Positions 23,901 to 36,769 of a stretch of 64,000 bases of DNA are shown here, one piece after another (the first letter of the stretch is position 1; each line of letters starts with the position of its first letter). The DNA lies in the NCBI GenBank assembly GCA_024449915.1, contig JAMZAV010000160.1:310001-374000 (forward strand), read 5' to 3'. Source of the DNA: Sweltsa coloradensis. Taxonomy: Eukaryota > Arthropoda > Insecta > Plecoptera > Chloroperlidae. The position numbers were made by a program, and so were the translations under genes. The notes under the pieces were generated by a model. That model was not told the DNA's origin and did no database searches. It worked only from the letters and a program-made list of their open reading frames with translations.

Positions 23901-26162
23901 TCATCGAGAGATCCAATTTCCTCAGTATTTCTAAGGTATTTTCTATTTATCTCTAGTGAATTTCTGTAATATAAACTCTTCGATTTATTTGTGAGCTGCT
24001 CGGCTCTCTCTGCTAAATTGAATTTGAAGTGTGTTCGCGACATTCGACGTTTATTTGAAGGGTCACTTCCTTCGACGGATTACTCTCGGCTATATTGCTC
24101 CTTTTTACTCCTTATATTACTGCAGCAATAGTAGTGCATGGTCTAGTAAACGGCGAATGAAACTTATCAACGAAAATACATTTGAAATATTGTTTATTGC
24201 TGTCCCTCTTTAGTAAGAGCAAGCAAGTACGTATTAGTATATATATATAGTTTTTACAGCTTCATGTTCCTAGTGCGTTTCCATGTTTATAATATGAGAA
24301 TATAGTGGGCAAGACGTTGACTGAAAATCTATATATTTTATTTTATCATATTGTATTAATTACATGTTTATAAAGTACCTATAAACATGCTCTTATGAAG
24401 ATGAAAATTGTTGTGTAAACATTTATTTTCCCAAGAGTAACAAACAAGTTCATCTTCGAAATACATTTATTTACGTAATTTCGTAAGGTTAAAGCTGAAT
24501 GATGAGCGCCTTAAAAATTAAAATCGAGATTCATTGTTTATTATTTACTGTTCAATCGTTTTTGCAAGTAAATGTTTCTAAACCAAACGGCTGGACGACA
24601 TTTTGTTTCATCGCGCCTCAGTCGGGGGGTGGGGGGGGGTGCTGTATTTATCTCGTGACGCCTGGCATTGAGGGTGAAAATGGATCACAATTTTCGTTTG
24701 GTGTTACCCAAAAGTTTCGGTTTGGTGGTAAAAATGTTCTTAATTTTTAGTGAGGTGTTTTATTTTCTCCTGATATTTATGTACGGAATATGATTCTTAA
24801 AGAATTACTGATTACAATAAAATCGTACTTGAAAGCATTCACGTGCAGGTATTTGTGGGGAAATAATTGACAGACTCTATTTTGCTAAAAAGTAGTGAAA
24901 CGGCTGGTGAATAATTCAAACCTATCGTTTTTAGCAGCGATTTTTCTGCCTTTACCACAAGTGTGCCTTCGTTCGTAGCTTGTGTTGTATATAGGTGACG
25001 TAGGTCACGTCGTGGTGAGAGGGCCGATCAATAAGTTCTGTTCTGATATGGTTCGAATCAGTGGTCGCACCCGCATGGCGTCCGTCCGTGTAGTTAATAT
25101 TGACGTGTTCGTTTTAACATGGAAAAGTGGATGCAGATTGTCAACTATGCTCTTGGTAGATGCAGTCTGTGAAGTCGGTACGCGTTATAATATATTGGGA
25201 GAAATCCCTATTAGGTAGCTTTAAAAATCCGCATTTTTAGAAACAAAACACATTTTATTAACATGTAACATATTTTTAGTAAGCCCGGTGTGACCCACTA
25301 ACCCTAGGACGTCCGAACCAATCGGAGATAATATGCCCTTTCAGATAGTTGTGCCCATGCAGGAAGGATGGTAGGAATCAATCAAGATTGCCCGCGGCTG
25401 GGGTCGAACATACCGAGTCTCTTGGAAGTATTGAACAGTAGACCTTCATTTACGACTACGACGGAAATAGTACCGGTACCCCCTCCCCTCTCCTCTTCAG
25501 CGAGACCCTAATTATTGTCCTCGTCTTGCGCGGAGAAGTTGGATTCTCCGAATCGGAGATCAACAATTTCTGTAAATGAAGCAACTGAAAGTGCGAATAT
25601 TACTACGGAGATGAAAACGTTCGTCCGGACGTAGATTCTGGGCGGGGTTGGTTATATCATATCGAGGACGAGGACGTAGAATCGATCTTGTGGTATGTTC
25701 AGTCACACGACTCTTCGTCAGGTTGCCTGCCATACCTTGGGTATAATAGATAATAATATGACTAAGATGCCGCCTGGGTAAAAGTGATGGCTACGAAAGA
25801 GTTTTTGAAGGGCTGAAGGGAGCTATTTGTATGTTTATGATGGTATAGTATAGCTTGTGTATATTTTATGTACAATTCTTTACATTAGGACTAATAGAGC
25901 GAGAATTCGGGTACAGGATAGTCTTGGGTTGTATTTCTTTATGTCTGCTACTGCTCTTCTCATGGAAAAAGTAAAACGCAAGTATCTCGGGTGTAAGAAC
26001 AACACTGCTTTTAGTTTTTTCTCTTTTCCCTATTTCGAATTTTTTCAAATAAATACGGGTCGGGTCATAACCTTCCACAAAAAGTACACGATTTGCATGT
26101 CTGATTTTCTATTATTGCTTGCACTTGCCTTCGACTATGAAAGAAGATGTACTTAGAATCTT
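20991..26162. other. 5.2-kb stretch without recognised genes
   Basis: Open frames of up to 107 codons on both strands (for example 21427-21750 and 23649-23969) overlap one another and show no domain, so chance is the simplest reading. Notable local items are a GGGCC-rich tract at 23012-23092, a G-run at 24632-24639 and a TA run at 24239-24249. No GT/AG-bounded coding segment was recognised. Confidence 0.4.
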
Positions 26163-26380
26163 GCGTTCTACGATTTCAGCGTGAGAAACGTAAGAGATGG
26201 TAGAACACAAGATAAAGATAGGTTTATACGATTTTCAAAGTACTTTTTGACAGTCAAAAGTAAGTAAGAAAAAGTACAAAGAAATCGCCATCAAAATCGT
26301 ATACTTTTTGACATTCAAAAGTAAGTAGGGAAATGCAAAAAAGAAATCGCCATCAAAATCGTATCCTTTGTGTAGAACGC
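26163..26380. repeat. 61-bp tandem duplication between inverted 9-mers
   Basis: Two units beginning tactttttgaca occupy 26241-26301 and 26302-26363 and both end in aaatcgccatcaaaatcgta. They lie between gcgttctac (26163-26171) and its exact reverse complement gtagaacgc (26372-26380). It may be a small element whose interior duplicated. No coding capacity. Confidence 0.75.
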
Positions 26381-26464
26381 TCGGTGGAACGTTATGGCTC
26401 GTACTTTTGATCGAAATCGTAACCGTTGGACTTAGTATGCATCAACGAAAAGATAAATGAAAAG

Positions 26465-26611
26465 CGAAGAAAGGCAGCCGCGTTTTGTCGGTGGGAATGC
26501 TCGCATACGACAGGTGGTTCCGGGCGTGATGCGCATGTCTCCGTGCCCCGCCGCTCCGCCGTACAGGTGTCAGCCTGCCCTGCGCTAGAGCGCGCCCGAC
26601 CACCGAGGTGG
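26465..26611 (+). promoter_or_regulatory. CpG-rich patch, candidate upstream exon or promoter
   Basis: About 18 CpG dinucleotides lie in 147 bases, far denser than the A+T-rich flanks. The patch ends in ccgaggtgggt, a possible splice donor (cut after position 26607), and contains an atgcgcatg word similar to an NRF1 site. The G-beta coding exon lies 13.4 kb further on the same strand, and vertebrate G-beta genes have non-coding 5' exons separated by long introns. That makes this a plausible first exon or promoter, but there is no transcript evidence and a decayed G+C-rich transposon is possible. Confidence 0.25.
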
Positions 26612-27235
26612 GTAGATATATCTGCATGTTATGTTGGTTGGCTTTAGTTGCTAGCAGTTGTTACATTTCAGCTTTGCAGAACTCTCACAATATTATACTT
26701 TGGTGAAAATGTTTTTCATTGGAGATATAAGTGAAGATCGATGAATGGGTGATTGGAGTGTGTGATAAAAAGTAATTCAAGTGCGTTTCTGTCACAACAC
26801 TGTGCTACTTTATCCAGTGCTGATTGTTGTTGCACTCACTACTCATCCACGATTGCAACACACTTATTCATAGATTGCATTTAGGCTAGATAACAACCAA
26901 GGTATGTCCACAAGACACTTGATTTATTTCGGTCCGCGGATGTGTATTTTACAGTATGTACGTACCGGTATATACAGTGTCGTTAATAATCTATAACTAT
27001 ATAGGATGAACTAGGAACTTTCATATTTCGAGATTTAAGTCACACTGTTTGTGTTTTTTAATAGTAATTAACTTTTAATAGATGTTGAAATATAATAATA
27101 TACTGTTATTATTCGATAAAGCAAGTCCTAACTATTTGAATACCATCAAGTATAAAATGTTATTGCTCTTAAGTTTAATTGGTTTTAATTGTATTATTAA
27201 TTTCTTGTCTTTTGGAATATAAACTATATTTACAA
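26612..27235. other. No gene recognised
   Basis: A+T-rich unique DNA; nothing supported. Confidence 0.4.
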
Positions 27236-27239
27236 ACGT

Positions 27240-27325
27240 CCGCAATAGGTGGCGCTATTGGGTCTCAAGTTCGAAGTGTGTATCACTTCAAGAGACGTGG
27301 GTTCGAATCGCGCATACAGGTTATA
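27240..27325 (+). repeat. tRNA-derived SINE-like remnant
   Basis: An A-box-like aggtggcgctattgggtct (27247-27265) is followed by gggttcgaatcgc, a good B box (27299-27311), at about tRNA spacing. Downstream sequence is interrupted by the hAT element that begins at 27342. Cloverleaf stems do not close. Confidence 0.55.
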
Positions 27326-27341
27326 TCCCTGTCACGTAGAA

Positions 27342-28659
27342 GTCTAAGGTGACCAGACGTACTGGTATGACCGGTACAGTACCGTTTTCAGAATACTTGT
27401 ACCGGTGTCCCGAGAGACTCATTAAAATGACGTATTTGTACCGGTTTGCAATTTTGAAGAAAGTGACCTAGGATAATGTTTTACTTTAAAAAATACACTC
27501 ATCTGATAAATACTAATAGTACAAACAATGAAATCGCCGTTCTTTCACCTCCAAGAAGATAATTCATTTTCTCTAGGGTTGTGCGATTATTATTAATGAT
27601 TTTGGTGGAGGTGCCGGGTCGCGCACGTGAGTAAAAACGTAAAAATCGTCAGGCCTACATATTTTTGGCGCTACCATACCAATGCTGATTACTTAGCCAT
27701 AATAGTTACCATAGTTAGTTATTTAGATACAAATTTATATTCATTTTGTAAGTTTTGAACTTTTTTGGGGCATAAATAATAAAAATATGTCACTATAATG
27801 TTTGTTTAAACATTTTCTTGTAATATCACTTACTGAATGTCATGTCTAGCCCTAATAACATTTGTGCATGATCATTAAAATGATCTAGAGAGAAGTTACA
27901 TTTTTAAATCAACTTAGTCTTACTTGTCTTCACGTTTGGAGCCCACATAACAACAATACATAAAATTAAGATTGTTTATATTGTAAATAATAAATATAGT
28001 CAAATAGTATAATAGTGAAATTTTAAAAAATAAGACGAAGTACTCGGACTCAAATTGGACTCGATACTCGAGTTATTTTAAGTACCGTACTCGTTTCGGA
28101 CTCATCTCGGAACTCAAACATCAGGACTCGCACACCACTAATTTTCTGCCATTATTTGCATTGACTTTGTTTATAGATAATGGAAAATCAAAATGTACCG
28201 ATCACACAACTGAACTACGTTTTAGATTAATTACATACTTAGGCCTACTCTTCTTATTTCGTTGCAAAGACAAAGTGTATTAAATGTTTAACAATCCACA
28301 CTATACAAATTAAAATGCATTTTCAAATTATCTTTATTCTTATTGATTAGGCTTTCATTAGTATGATGCCCTTATCAATACATTATTATCGGCTGAATAT
28401 TTGTATTTTGTTTTGTACTAAAATTTTTGAACCACTAGATAAAGATTTTATGACTTCAAAAATATACACATTACAACCATTCATATTTTCATCTCAGAAT
28501 CTCAGAAAGCTATTTTCTGGGCATTTGACGCAAATATATCTTAAAAAATTGCCTCTGGCAGCTGGGGTTCTGCCACATACCCCGAAATGGTCCGTGGGGT
28601 ACATATGCATACACTTTAGTAATTGTCCAGATTTGTAACTTTCAAAATATGGTCACCTG
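27342..28659. mobile_element. hAT-type element, 1.3 kb, no transposase
   Basis: The left terminus contains aaggtgaccagacgtactgg and the right, in reverse, caggtgaccatattttg, a typical hAT end pair. The octamer acgtagaa abuts both sides (27334-27341 and 28660-28667). The left end has a few extra bases before the conserved core, so it is slightly mutated. Inside, taccggtacagtaccg-like words repeat near the left end. No transposase frame is left; the longest open frame (28363-28638) has no domain. Confidence 0.82.
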
Positions 28660-28669
28660 ACGTAGAACC

Positions 28670-30620
28670 CACTAGCAACACAACCTCTCTCTTTACATAA
28701 TAATATGCAAAGTATCATAACATTTCGTGCTCAACATTTTTTCATGTGCGCGCTCTCTAACGGGCTAGTTTTATTCTACATTGGTTTCCTTTTGTAAATA
28801 CCGGTACAGTAAAGATCACAAATCATAATTAAGAGTCAGCAATAGCAGTGATATTTTCTGGAACTTTTCCTGAAGCCAGTTTTTATCAGATTGTTACCAG
28901 CCTTTGCACATATGTTAGGTCATGTATGTACAGTCTTCGAGATTTATTTTAACCATCATAAACCACTCGAAATAAATAAAAATGGATTTTTTAGTAGGAT
29001 TTTGGATTTTTGTAAAATCATCAAAATTGGTAAATTTTGAAATTCACTTGTGCGTAATGCGCAATAATGTTTAGTAATCTTTCACTACAGAAGAGTGACC
29101 ATATCCTTGCTTGACAATTACGCAAAATTGCATATCGATCAGATGACAACTGAAAGCAGGAAAAGTTCCCAAAAAAGTTTCAAATAGGTATAGCTGACTC
29201 TTGATAATACCATACAAGTAATTACCCTCGTTGTTTGAAGTAGGTTAGCCAAGGGTCTGGGTAGGGGTATACCTAGCAACACTTTCATGTTGTTATCCAA
29301 TGATGGTTGCTCCGCGTATTTATGTAGAGATTGGACGGAGTTGGAAATGAGTTTTTTGTAACACGTGTCGGTCGCATCGTGTAGCTCTCTGAGAAGTTTG
29401 CTTTGCTTCAGTGACTTGCATCAGGTACCCGTACAGAGAGCGCTTTGAAAGAATGATTGCGTCGCAGTCTATACACTATTCGAGTCGAGTAGATTGGTAA
29501 TTATGAGTTTTCTCGAGGAGCCGTCGTCGTAATCATAGTCTTCTTCCACTTCCCTCCAGTGTAATTAGCCTGTGCACTGAACCGTGTATATTATTGCTGG
29601 ATGTCGCAGTTTCTATCCGATCGTCTCCTATTTCACCCTGAGCGTGTGACCTGGATATGGCACTACACCTCGATAAATATGCTCCCTCTCTTCGTAACAA
29701 TTTGTTTCTTCTGAGATGGCAATTTGTAGGTGACTTTCCGTATCGGGTGTGGGGTGTTAGTAGTGTGACGTCAAGTCACAAGCGAGACAACATATTTGCG
29801 CCATTTAATTGAGGGCGACGGATCAATTTATCTAGTTCAAAGGGGTGGGGTGGGGTGATGTTGCATTCTGCTTTAGTTGTCTACAAGGAACTCATTACTT
29901 GCAGCTACTGTTCGCACCCTTGAACACGATCCTCAAGTCACTTCCATGTCAGCCTGCATGGCCTGATCATCATTGATTGAACAACAGACGCCGCATTATA
30001 ATTACTATCTCGTCACTGTGTTTTCGTTTCCGATTCGCGATGGACATATATATTCTTTCTCGGATGCATACTTCGATGTGCACACATTGTGATTGAAAGT
30101 CTTGTATTTTGGCATTGCCGAATGCCGATCCCTAATAATAATTAAATCTTTCTTCAATATAGGTAACTGTTTTGAACGGCACACATTATATATTGTTGTT
30201 TGCATTTGCAATATGTATGACAAATATTCGTCCTTGATTTATGCTGTTAGAATGAACGTTTTGCAAATAGTAGACGGAAATAAAATGATAGCAGTTTGCG
30301 GTATATGCAATATGTGGCAATGTATTTTATTAAGTTCCCTAACAGAGGCAAATAACTTATTCGCGTGGAAGAAATAGAAAATGAATTTTCTTTACTGAAT
30401 ATAGTGTTGATTCTTACTGGCGGCTGGCACACCGCACCGAACATTAGAGAATGCGCACAGAGATCTAATTATCCTCGAATCAGGGCGCGGCGAAATTAAA
30501 TTTCCCATCTTGAAAGTGGGGTGATTGAGAGGAAATGTGTTATTCCCTGATAAATGTAACGGTAGAATGCTCTAGATCGGGCACTTGTCAGGACGTCACC
30601 GACATCATTAAATTGTCTCT
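28670..30620. other. No gene recognised
   Basis: Unique A+T-rich DNA with a short G-rich tract of three ggggt units at 29844-29858. Open frames of up to 94 codons at 30005-30377 on opposite strands overlap and carry no motif. Confidence 0.4.
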
Positions 30621-30624
30621 GAAA

Positions 30625-30985
30625 AGCAGGGGTAGGAACACGGTATGCGTTCCTTTTTCAGGAACTTTAATGGGAACGCGTTCCTTCTCTTACATAATTA
30701 ACTTGTAACGTGAAAAGTTAGTATTTCGTGGGAACTTGGAACGAATTTAACGTTCCTTTAAAATTCCTTTCCGTCAAATTCCAGTACCTGATACCAAGCT
30801 ACACTACAGTATTAAAATATCTTGGGACTTGCCGAGGTTTTCAAAAATGGCTTCACCGGTTACCCACTTGTCAGATTCCGGGTGGTGGAAGCAAACGGAT
30901 TCCATGGGAAAATTTTCGTAATTTTTTTAAATTTTTATATTTACTATTATTTCAGTAAATTAGTTTAAAAGGAACGCGAGAAACT
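30625..30985. repeat. Dispersed repeat, partner of 52505-52830
   Basis: Starts with caggggtaggaac, which is hAT-terminus-like, and contains ggaacttggaacgaattta, cgttccttt and gtacctga in the same order as at 52505-52830. No target duplication was found, so only kinship between the two copies is claimed. Confidence 0.6.
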
Positions 30986-31054
30986 AAGGTCTTTTTGGGG
31001 AATGCCCCAAATTTTTGGCAAATTGCAGTTCGCTCGGCCGGCTGACACCACTGG

Positions 31055-31370
31055 TGTTTGAGATTTTGAACAGATGCCACGAAAGTGGAAATATTGGGCT
31101 CTACAGTAACACAATTCTATTATTTGTTTTAAAATCATTTTAAAAAAATAATTGGTTTTCACGAATTTCGATTTTGTTAAAAAGTCAAAAATTAACTATA
31201 TTCGGGATTTTTTCTAGCTGATTAAAGACAAAATTTGAAAAATCTATGACTGTAGGGTTCTCCACGTATGCTTTATTGTCAACTTTGCAAAGTTGTATGC
31301 ACTTCGGATGCTTCTTGGCCGAGCGAATAGCTATGTGCTGGTGTGACAACTGCCAAATTGACCAAGTTTG
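31055..31370. repeat. Dispersed repeat, partner of 15271-15560
   Basis: Ordered matching blocks with 15271-15560. This copy has additional sequence before the ttggccgagcgaatagct block. Confidence 0.65.
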
Positions 31371-33984
31371 CTGCAAAGATCGCGAATGAGTACTGAGTAG
31401 GCTAGGCCCGCGTAAGGTTTTTTATGTTAAGTTTTGAACCCAGGTTCGAATATTTATTAGTAATTATCTCGCGCGCTGCGTATCGTGCACCCCTTTCGTA
31501 AGGGAGCAAGGTTAGCAAATACATCCCGACGTCACATTGCGACAAAATAGAAGTGTAACCTTCTACATCACTTATCTCTGGCATGTTGGCATTGGCACCT
31601 ACGTCCACCCCCCCCCCCCTTTCCCTTGAGAAATAAATTTCCGATGCTCTTGAGCGTTGACACATTGTATTATGCCGGTTCCATTAGTTCTTTCGCTATA
31701 AATACATTTGCGATTCACTCAGTTTATCATTACACCTATAAATTTTGAAGCACTTACGTATTGCAGCGCTGTGCCTACTATTTTATGTCGTTTTTTTTCG
31801 TTCGTTTGCTTGTGAGGAAACTCGATTCTGATTGAAGGATTTATTAAATAAGCTTATAACATATGTGGTGTAGAAACGTTCTGTAACTCCATTCTCCATA
31901 CATATACCAAAACCTTCTGCCTCAGCAAATTTAATTTTGAACGTAGGTAAATCAAAGTGGTGTTCTTTGCTACCTCGCGATGTTCCGGTGCGGTGCTGTT
32001 CGTCGACGTCTTTCCCTCGTGGTTTTAGCTCTCTATTCGTCTCGCCGTCAGGCATGAGTTGCCTTCTTCCTTCTCACTGATCAATAGAAACTTCAGACTC
32101 GATCACTCGACAGAGTAAATCAGAGTGAATCGACGGGTGTTCAAATTTTGCAGTAAAACTCTACTACTACTACTTGTACTTTGCAGAGCTGAATGCGCCC
32201 GGGAGTGGGATTGTGGTTGAGTGTGATGGAGAAGTAATCCAGGTTGAACAAATCCGCATGGAAATATTGGTCGAAAAAGCTATTGTGGAGTCAGCGTGGT
32301 AACATACCGGTTAGCCACCAAGAAAACGCCCCAAAATACAATGACAATTGCTCAAGTTTATTGTTTTAATAGTGACAGCCCCTTGGCTGGGTATTCTTGT
32401 AATCGTGGCAGGTAGGGTCTAATACGCCGCTAATGACAGTTGTATTTGAGGTGGACGCATGACACGTGGCGATCCCACTCGCCCACGTGGCAGGGTGTAT
32501 TCTTCTACTCGCGGCAGGGAGGGAGGGTGTATCTAATACGCGTGCGTAGAACGCGACAGCAGCTAACCAATTAGAAGCTGCAAGGGGAGTAGTTGCGTCA
32601 GACTAGTGAAGCTTCATTGGTAGACGCCTTGTCGGAAATACGAGAGCAAGAGCAACAAGAGCGGAGTTCGACCCTCGGCCCATGCCTACTATACAATACA
32701 AACATGATCTTTGAAATAAGTTCGGGTGGAATTTATCTTGTTTCCGAGGTACAAGTACGCAGAAGATGATACGATGTGATCAAGGTGATTGTGGGTAGGC
32801 CGACACAAACTTGAACTCCTAAACGGTGACGTCTAAGTAAGCATTATTATCGTTGGTGTCTAGTCACCCAACGTTATTATTCATTATTTACGGCGGTTTG
32901 TTGTTCGACTTAATTATGGAGTGATAGCGAAAATTTAATTTTTAGCCCACAGCATTTTCCTACAAAGATCGCATGCATGTCAATGCATGGTAATCTAAGC
33001 ACGTGCAATTGCAAAGTTCAACGCAGCATGGTAGTAATGAGAATGAAGAACATTTACACAACCAATACGTAGGAATTCAAACCCACGTCTCCTTGGTTCT
33101 GTACAGGGAGGGGCTCCGCTGAATGTTAAAAAACTACATGCCACGTGCTCGATTCTGAATCATTGCTGGGTCAGGATATAAAGTGATTACGAATGGCAAT
33201 GAGTGATTGACATAACATAGGCTAAATTTAGAACAATTGAATGAATCATTGAACCAATCGACAGCTTTGCTAAAAATGAATTACGTCCACTTCGTGACAA
33301 TTGTGCTAATATACTCGTGTGTGGGGGGGGGGGACGTCAACGATGTCGCCGAGGGAAATAGGGGACATATAATTGAAATTGTACGTGTGAACAAGGACGA
33401 TGGTTTAAATTCTGGAGTCCATAAACCCAATGAACATAAGATTCTAATTCTAATGTCACCTATCAAATTCACCTCATATAGCATAACTTTGGGATTAGTT
33501 TTCGACCCGATCGTGTACCAGTCCCAATCAATTATCCGGGCACCTTACAGCCGACGTCCAAGTTTAGTCGCTGAGTGATAACTACTATTCCGCTGAAACA
33601 GCACGCGTTCAATGTTACCAGATCGAGAGTGTTATTACCAAGCATGGTTTGATGCACAATACACCCTGATGTATGGTACACACAGTGATCTTCGCCGGCT
33701 ATTGGAGTCTTTCACACGCACCGGCATGCCCGATGTCGTTAATCGTTGTAATTATTAATAAATATTTCGATTTCTTCTCTTTTTTGTGTTGTTCTTTTTT
33801 ATTCATTTGAGGAGAATTGTCTCAGACTAATTTCCACGCATATTGTAATCTGATCTTCACAACGTTGTACTACCCACTCTTCCATGAAGTAGACACTGCA
33901 TCGTGTATTGTACGTTGTATGTTCTGCGCAACATCCAATCTCGAAATTTGTACCATTGTCAGAGATGCAGGCTACAGGTGAACT
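31371..33984. other. No gene recognised; SINE trace and regulatory-like words
   Basis: Contains C12 (31608-31619) and G11 (33323-33333) runs. A reverse B-box-like gtgggtttgaattcc lies at 33071-33085. A pair of cacgtggc words occurs at 32463-32470 and 32493-32500. The open frame at 33237-33578 (113 codons) includes a short hydrophobic stretch but crosses the G-run and matches no family. Confidence 0.4.
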
Positions 33985-34200
33985 CAGGCGCGTAGGAACG
34001 TTTTGAAATTTCGAGGTGGGGAGGGGGCAAAACCATTAGCGGATTTTGTCGGCGGCCGCCGGAGGCCGTTTCGCTGAAGTCGAAAAAAAATCACCTACTA
34101 CAGTTATTTCGTTATGTTTTACCAGCAACTCTCTGCGATCTAAAAACTAAAAAAATGAACGTGAAATGGCACATTTTAGTAAATTTTTTTTAGTAATACT
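33985..34200. mobile_element. Truncated hAT-type MITE related to 17482-17896
   Basis: Begins caggcgcgtaggaacgtttt, matching the right terminus of 17482-17896 in reverse. It also shares the ggcggccgccggaggccgtt region and a block containing atgaacgtgaaatgg. The opposite terminus expected near 34340 is absent, so the copy is truncated or rearranged. No target duplication can be shown. Confidence 0.7.
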
Positions 34201-36769
34201 TTGCACAGTAAACTGAAATCAAGCCTTCCGTTTTGATATTTTTAAATTTGTAGAACTCAAGTATAATTAGCAAAACAAATAGTCGTTTAGGCCCTAATGA
34301 TTTTTTGCTTTGCTACAAGTCATCAATTACGGTTTGTTTGGCAACCAAAGTTTGTCACCGTACAGTCGTGTAGCACGGACGTAGTAGTTTTGCACCTATA
34401 ATGTTACATTTCAGTGCAATAAATTCCCTTAATGACGAAAGCTAATTCTTTTATCGCTTGCACAAAGATAACTTTCGAGTTTTTCTATAATCCGTGTTCT
34501 TATCAACAGTGGAGACAATCATTCTACGACCTACCTCCGTCTATTCTTTTTATATGTAAACATGTCAGTAGCATCGTGTGTTGCGTTATGCAAGTTGAGC
34601 CACCAGTGTTGCCAGAGCACATTCTTTCCACAGTGATACTCGTTTATCCAAGCTGGATTATCTCAACGTAGAAGAGGACACAGTGAGTATAGAAGACTGA
34701 GGGGAGGGGACTATGCCGCTCTCCGCTAGTCTCAGGCGAGGGTGGTGGATCTATCTTCGAAGATATTCACCGTTCACTATCACCTTTGGGTTTCTAGTTT
34801 AGCTATCACGTCTTTGAGGTCTATGAGCGTATAGTGGTAGGCTTAGTATACAATCTTGCCGATGTATGTGCGTGAGTGGATGTGGGTTGATTCAGAGTAC
34901 CGCTAATTACCGTTGATTCTATGACAAGACTTAAAGCCGGCCGGCATAATGGCCGCGTACGAATAATTATGTGTTGATCTCATACATTTTAAAAACAAAT
35001 TTCGACTGTGGCATAAGATGTCATCCCAATATATATATATAATATATCACCTATTCGTCGTTGCTACCACAATATTTACAAATCAAATATCATCAAACCA
35101 GCATGCCTTATTTTTCTTACCCGGGTCATCACTGTCTGTCGTTTGCCTCATGTCGGAGCCGTGTGGACCTAAAGGGCGTGAGTTCGAATCCCGAGCAAAG
35201 AATGATTGGTTTTTGAAGTGGTGTTTTATCTCATCAATCTCAACTCATTGTCTCAAAGATCATTATAATGCAGTTATAGATAGATTCAGTACGTAATTAA
35301 CACGTACCAATCGAAATATTAAATTTGAGATTTTTTCCCCAGTTGTACATGTTTGATTATTGCATATTATTTCTCAATTCATCTATTACTGGTATTTTCT
35401 TTTATCCGCGTATCGGAAGTGTTCGTTCTGTACGATGTCGGCAGTACGCGATGCTGCGTTTGGTTCTATGGTTCTCCGCGACTCGCTATGAGATTTCAGT
35501 GGTGAACCAGCAGGGAAATAGTGCGCTATAGGAACCTAAGTGGGCGTTGTCTGGTTCTCTTGGTCAGCGGGATAGCGATAACCGTGCTAAATATTCGTAG
35601 CGATAGCGCGAACCGACACGGACCGGAATTTTATTCATACTGTAAAAACTAAATCTTCCTTCGTGGATACATAACTCGCTCTATCACAATATTAATGACA
35701 TTTGTTTGAGTCAGTGAACTCTACATTTACACTGGCCAAACCTTCCAAACTGCTCATGAAACCGTAAACATTTTGTCCGTGGCATCAGCATACTTGTTCG
35801 ACTTGCTTTGCTACGGAGGTCACGGTGTGTACTAGATTAGGCATTACTATAAAATTCCTAAGTGCAACAAAATTGAATGAAGTAATTTAGCACATGACAG
35901 GCGCGTGGTATGCCGAGGATCACAGCTGCACACAACTGTCGTCTCGCTTAGGTTGCCGCTCAGTCAGATACATTGCGACAGCGCGCAAACAGGTCCATAA
36001 AATCTTTAAAGTTTGAATTTAGGAAGCGTCATCGAGCAAGTAGATGCCATCATTTTTCACAAATTACATCTTTGATGGTTATTTGTTTAGATTCGCTTTT
36101 GCGCGAGTCAAAGATACGGCGAGTTACATGTTTGGTACCTATGTATTCTTAGGCGACTAGACCAGAGAGACATTTCATTCCGCTAAAACTAGTGTCCCTA
36201 TTGCATTGAGTAGTGCATCCGTCCCACCCCTTCTCGTGTTAACATTACACGTTTCTACGTTCGACATTGATGATGCGATTACGGCGACCATGCACTGTAG
36301 TCATTACGGGCACAAAGAAACACCCGAGAAGGTTAATTTACTTGCCTATTGTGGATCATAATTGGGTGTGTACCGAGGTACTTGCATATTGAATTATGTC
36401 CGACCTCACTACGCTATTGGGTCCGCACAACGGCTGCTAATAAGCAATAACATGCACCGACGACAGTAAATTGGATTGAGTGGCGCTAATTCACGTGTTA
36501 CGCGACAGGTTATGTGGACAATGGGCTACGCCCAACCGACCTAGAAATCGTAAATATGAGGTAAAGAGGTTTTCACCCCAACAGTCAACAACTCGGGCGA
36601 TTTCCACACTCAATTCAATCTATCATGATCCGAGATGCAAAAAACTTCGATTAGCAACAACAGTCGGCAGCTATATTTAGAAAAGAAGGTGTATGGGTAA
36701 ACAAGGGTTGGCTGTCTAAGCCCGATAACATTTTTCAAGTGCTGACAGTAGTGAAGTGATTTTCTATAA
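34201..36769. other. No gene recognised; SINE trace
   Basis: Includes a possible tRNA-derived remnant at 35138-35205 with a B box gagttcgaatcccg (35178-35191). Open frames of up to 92 codons lack domains. Confidence 0.4.

Noticed and set aside
33237..33578. 113-codon frame with a hydrophobic stretch that could be a signal peptide
   Set aside because: It crosses a G11 run that is prone to length change, and has no family resemblance.
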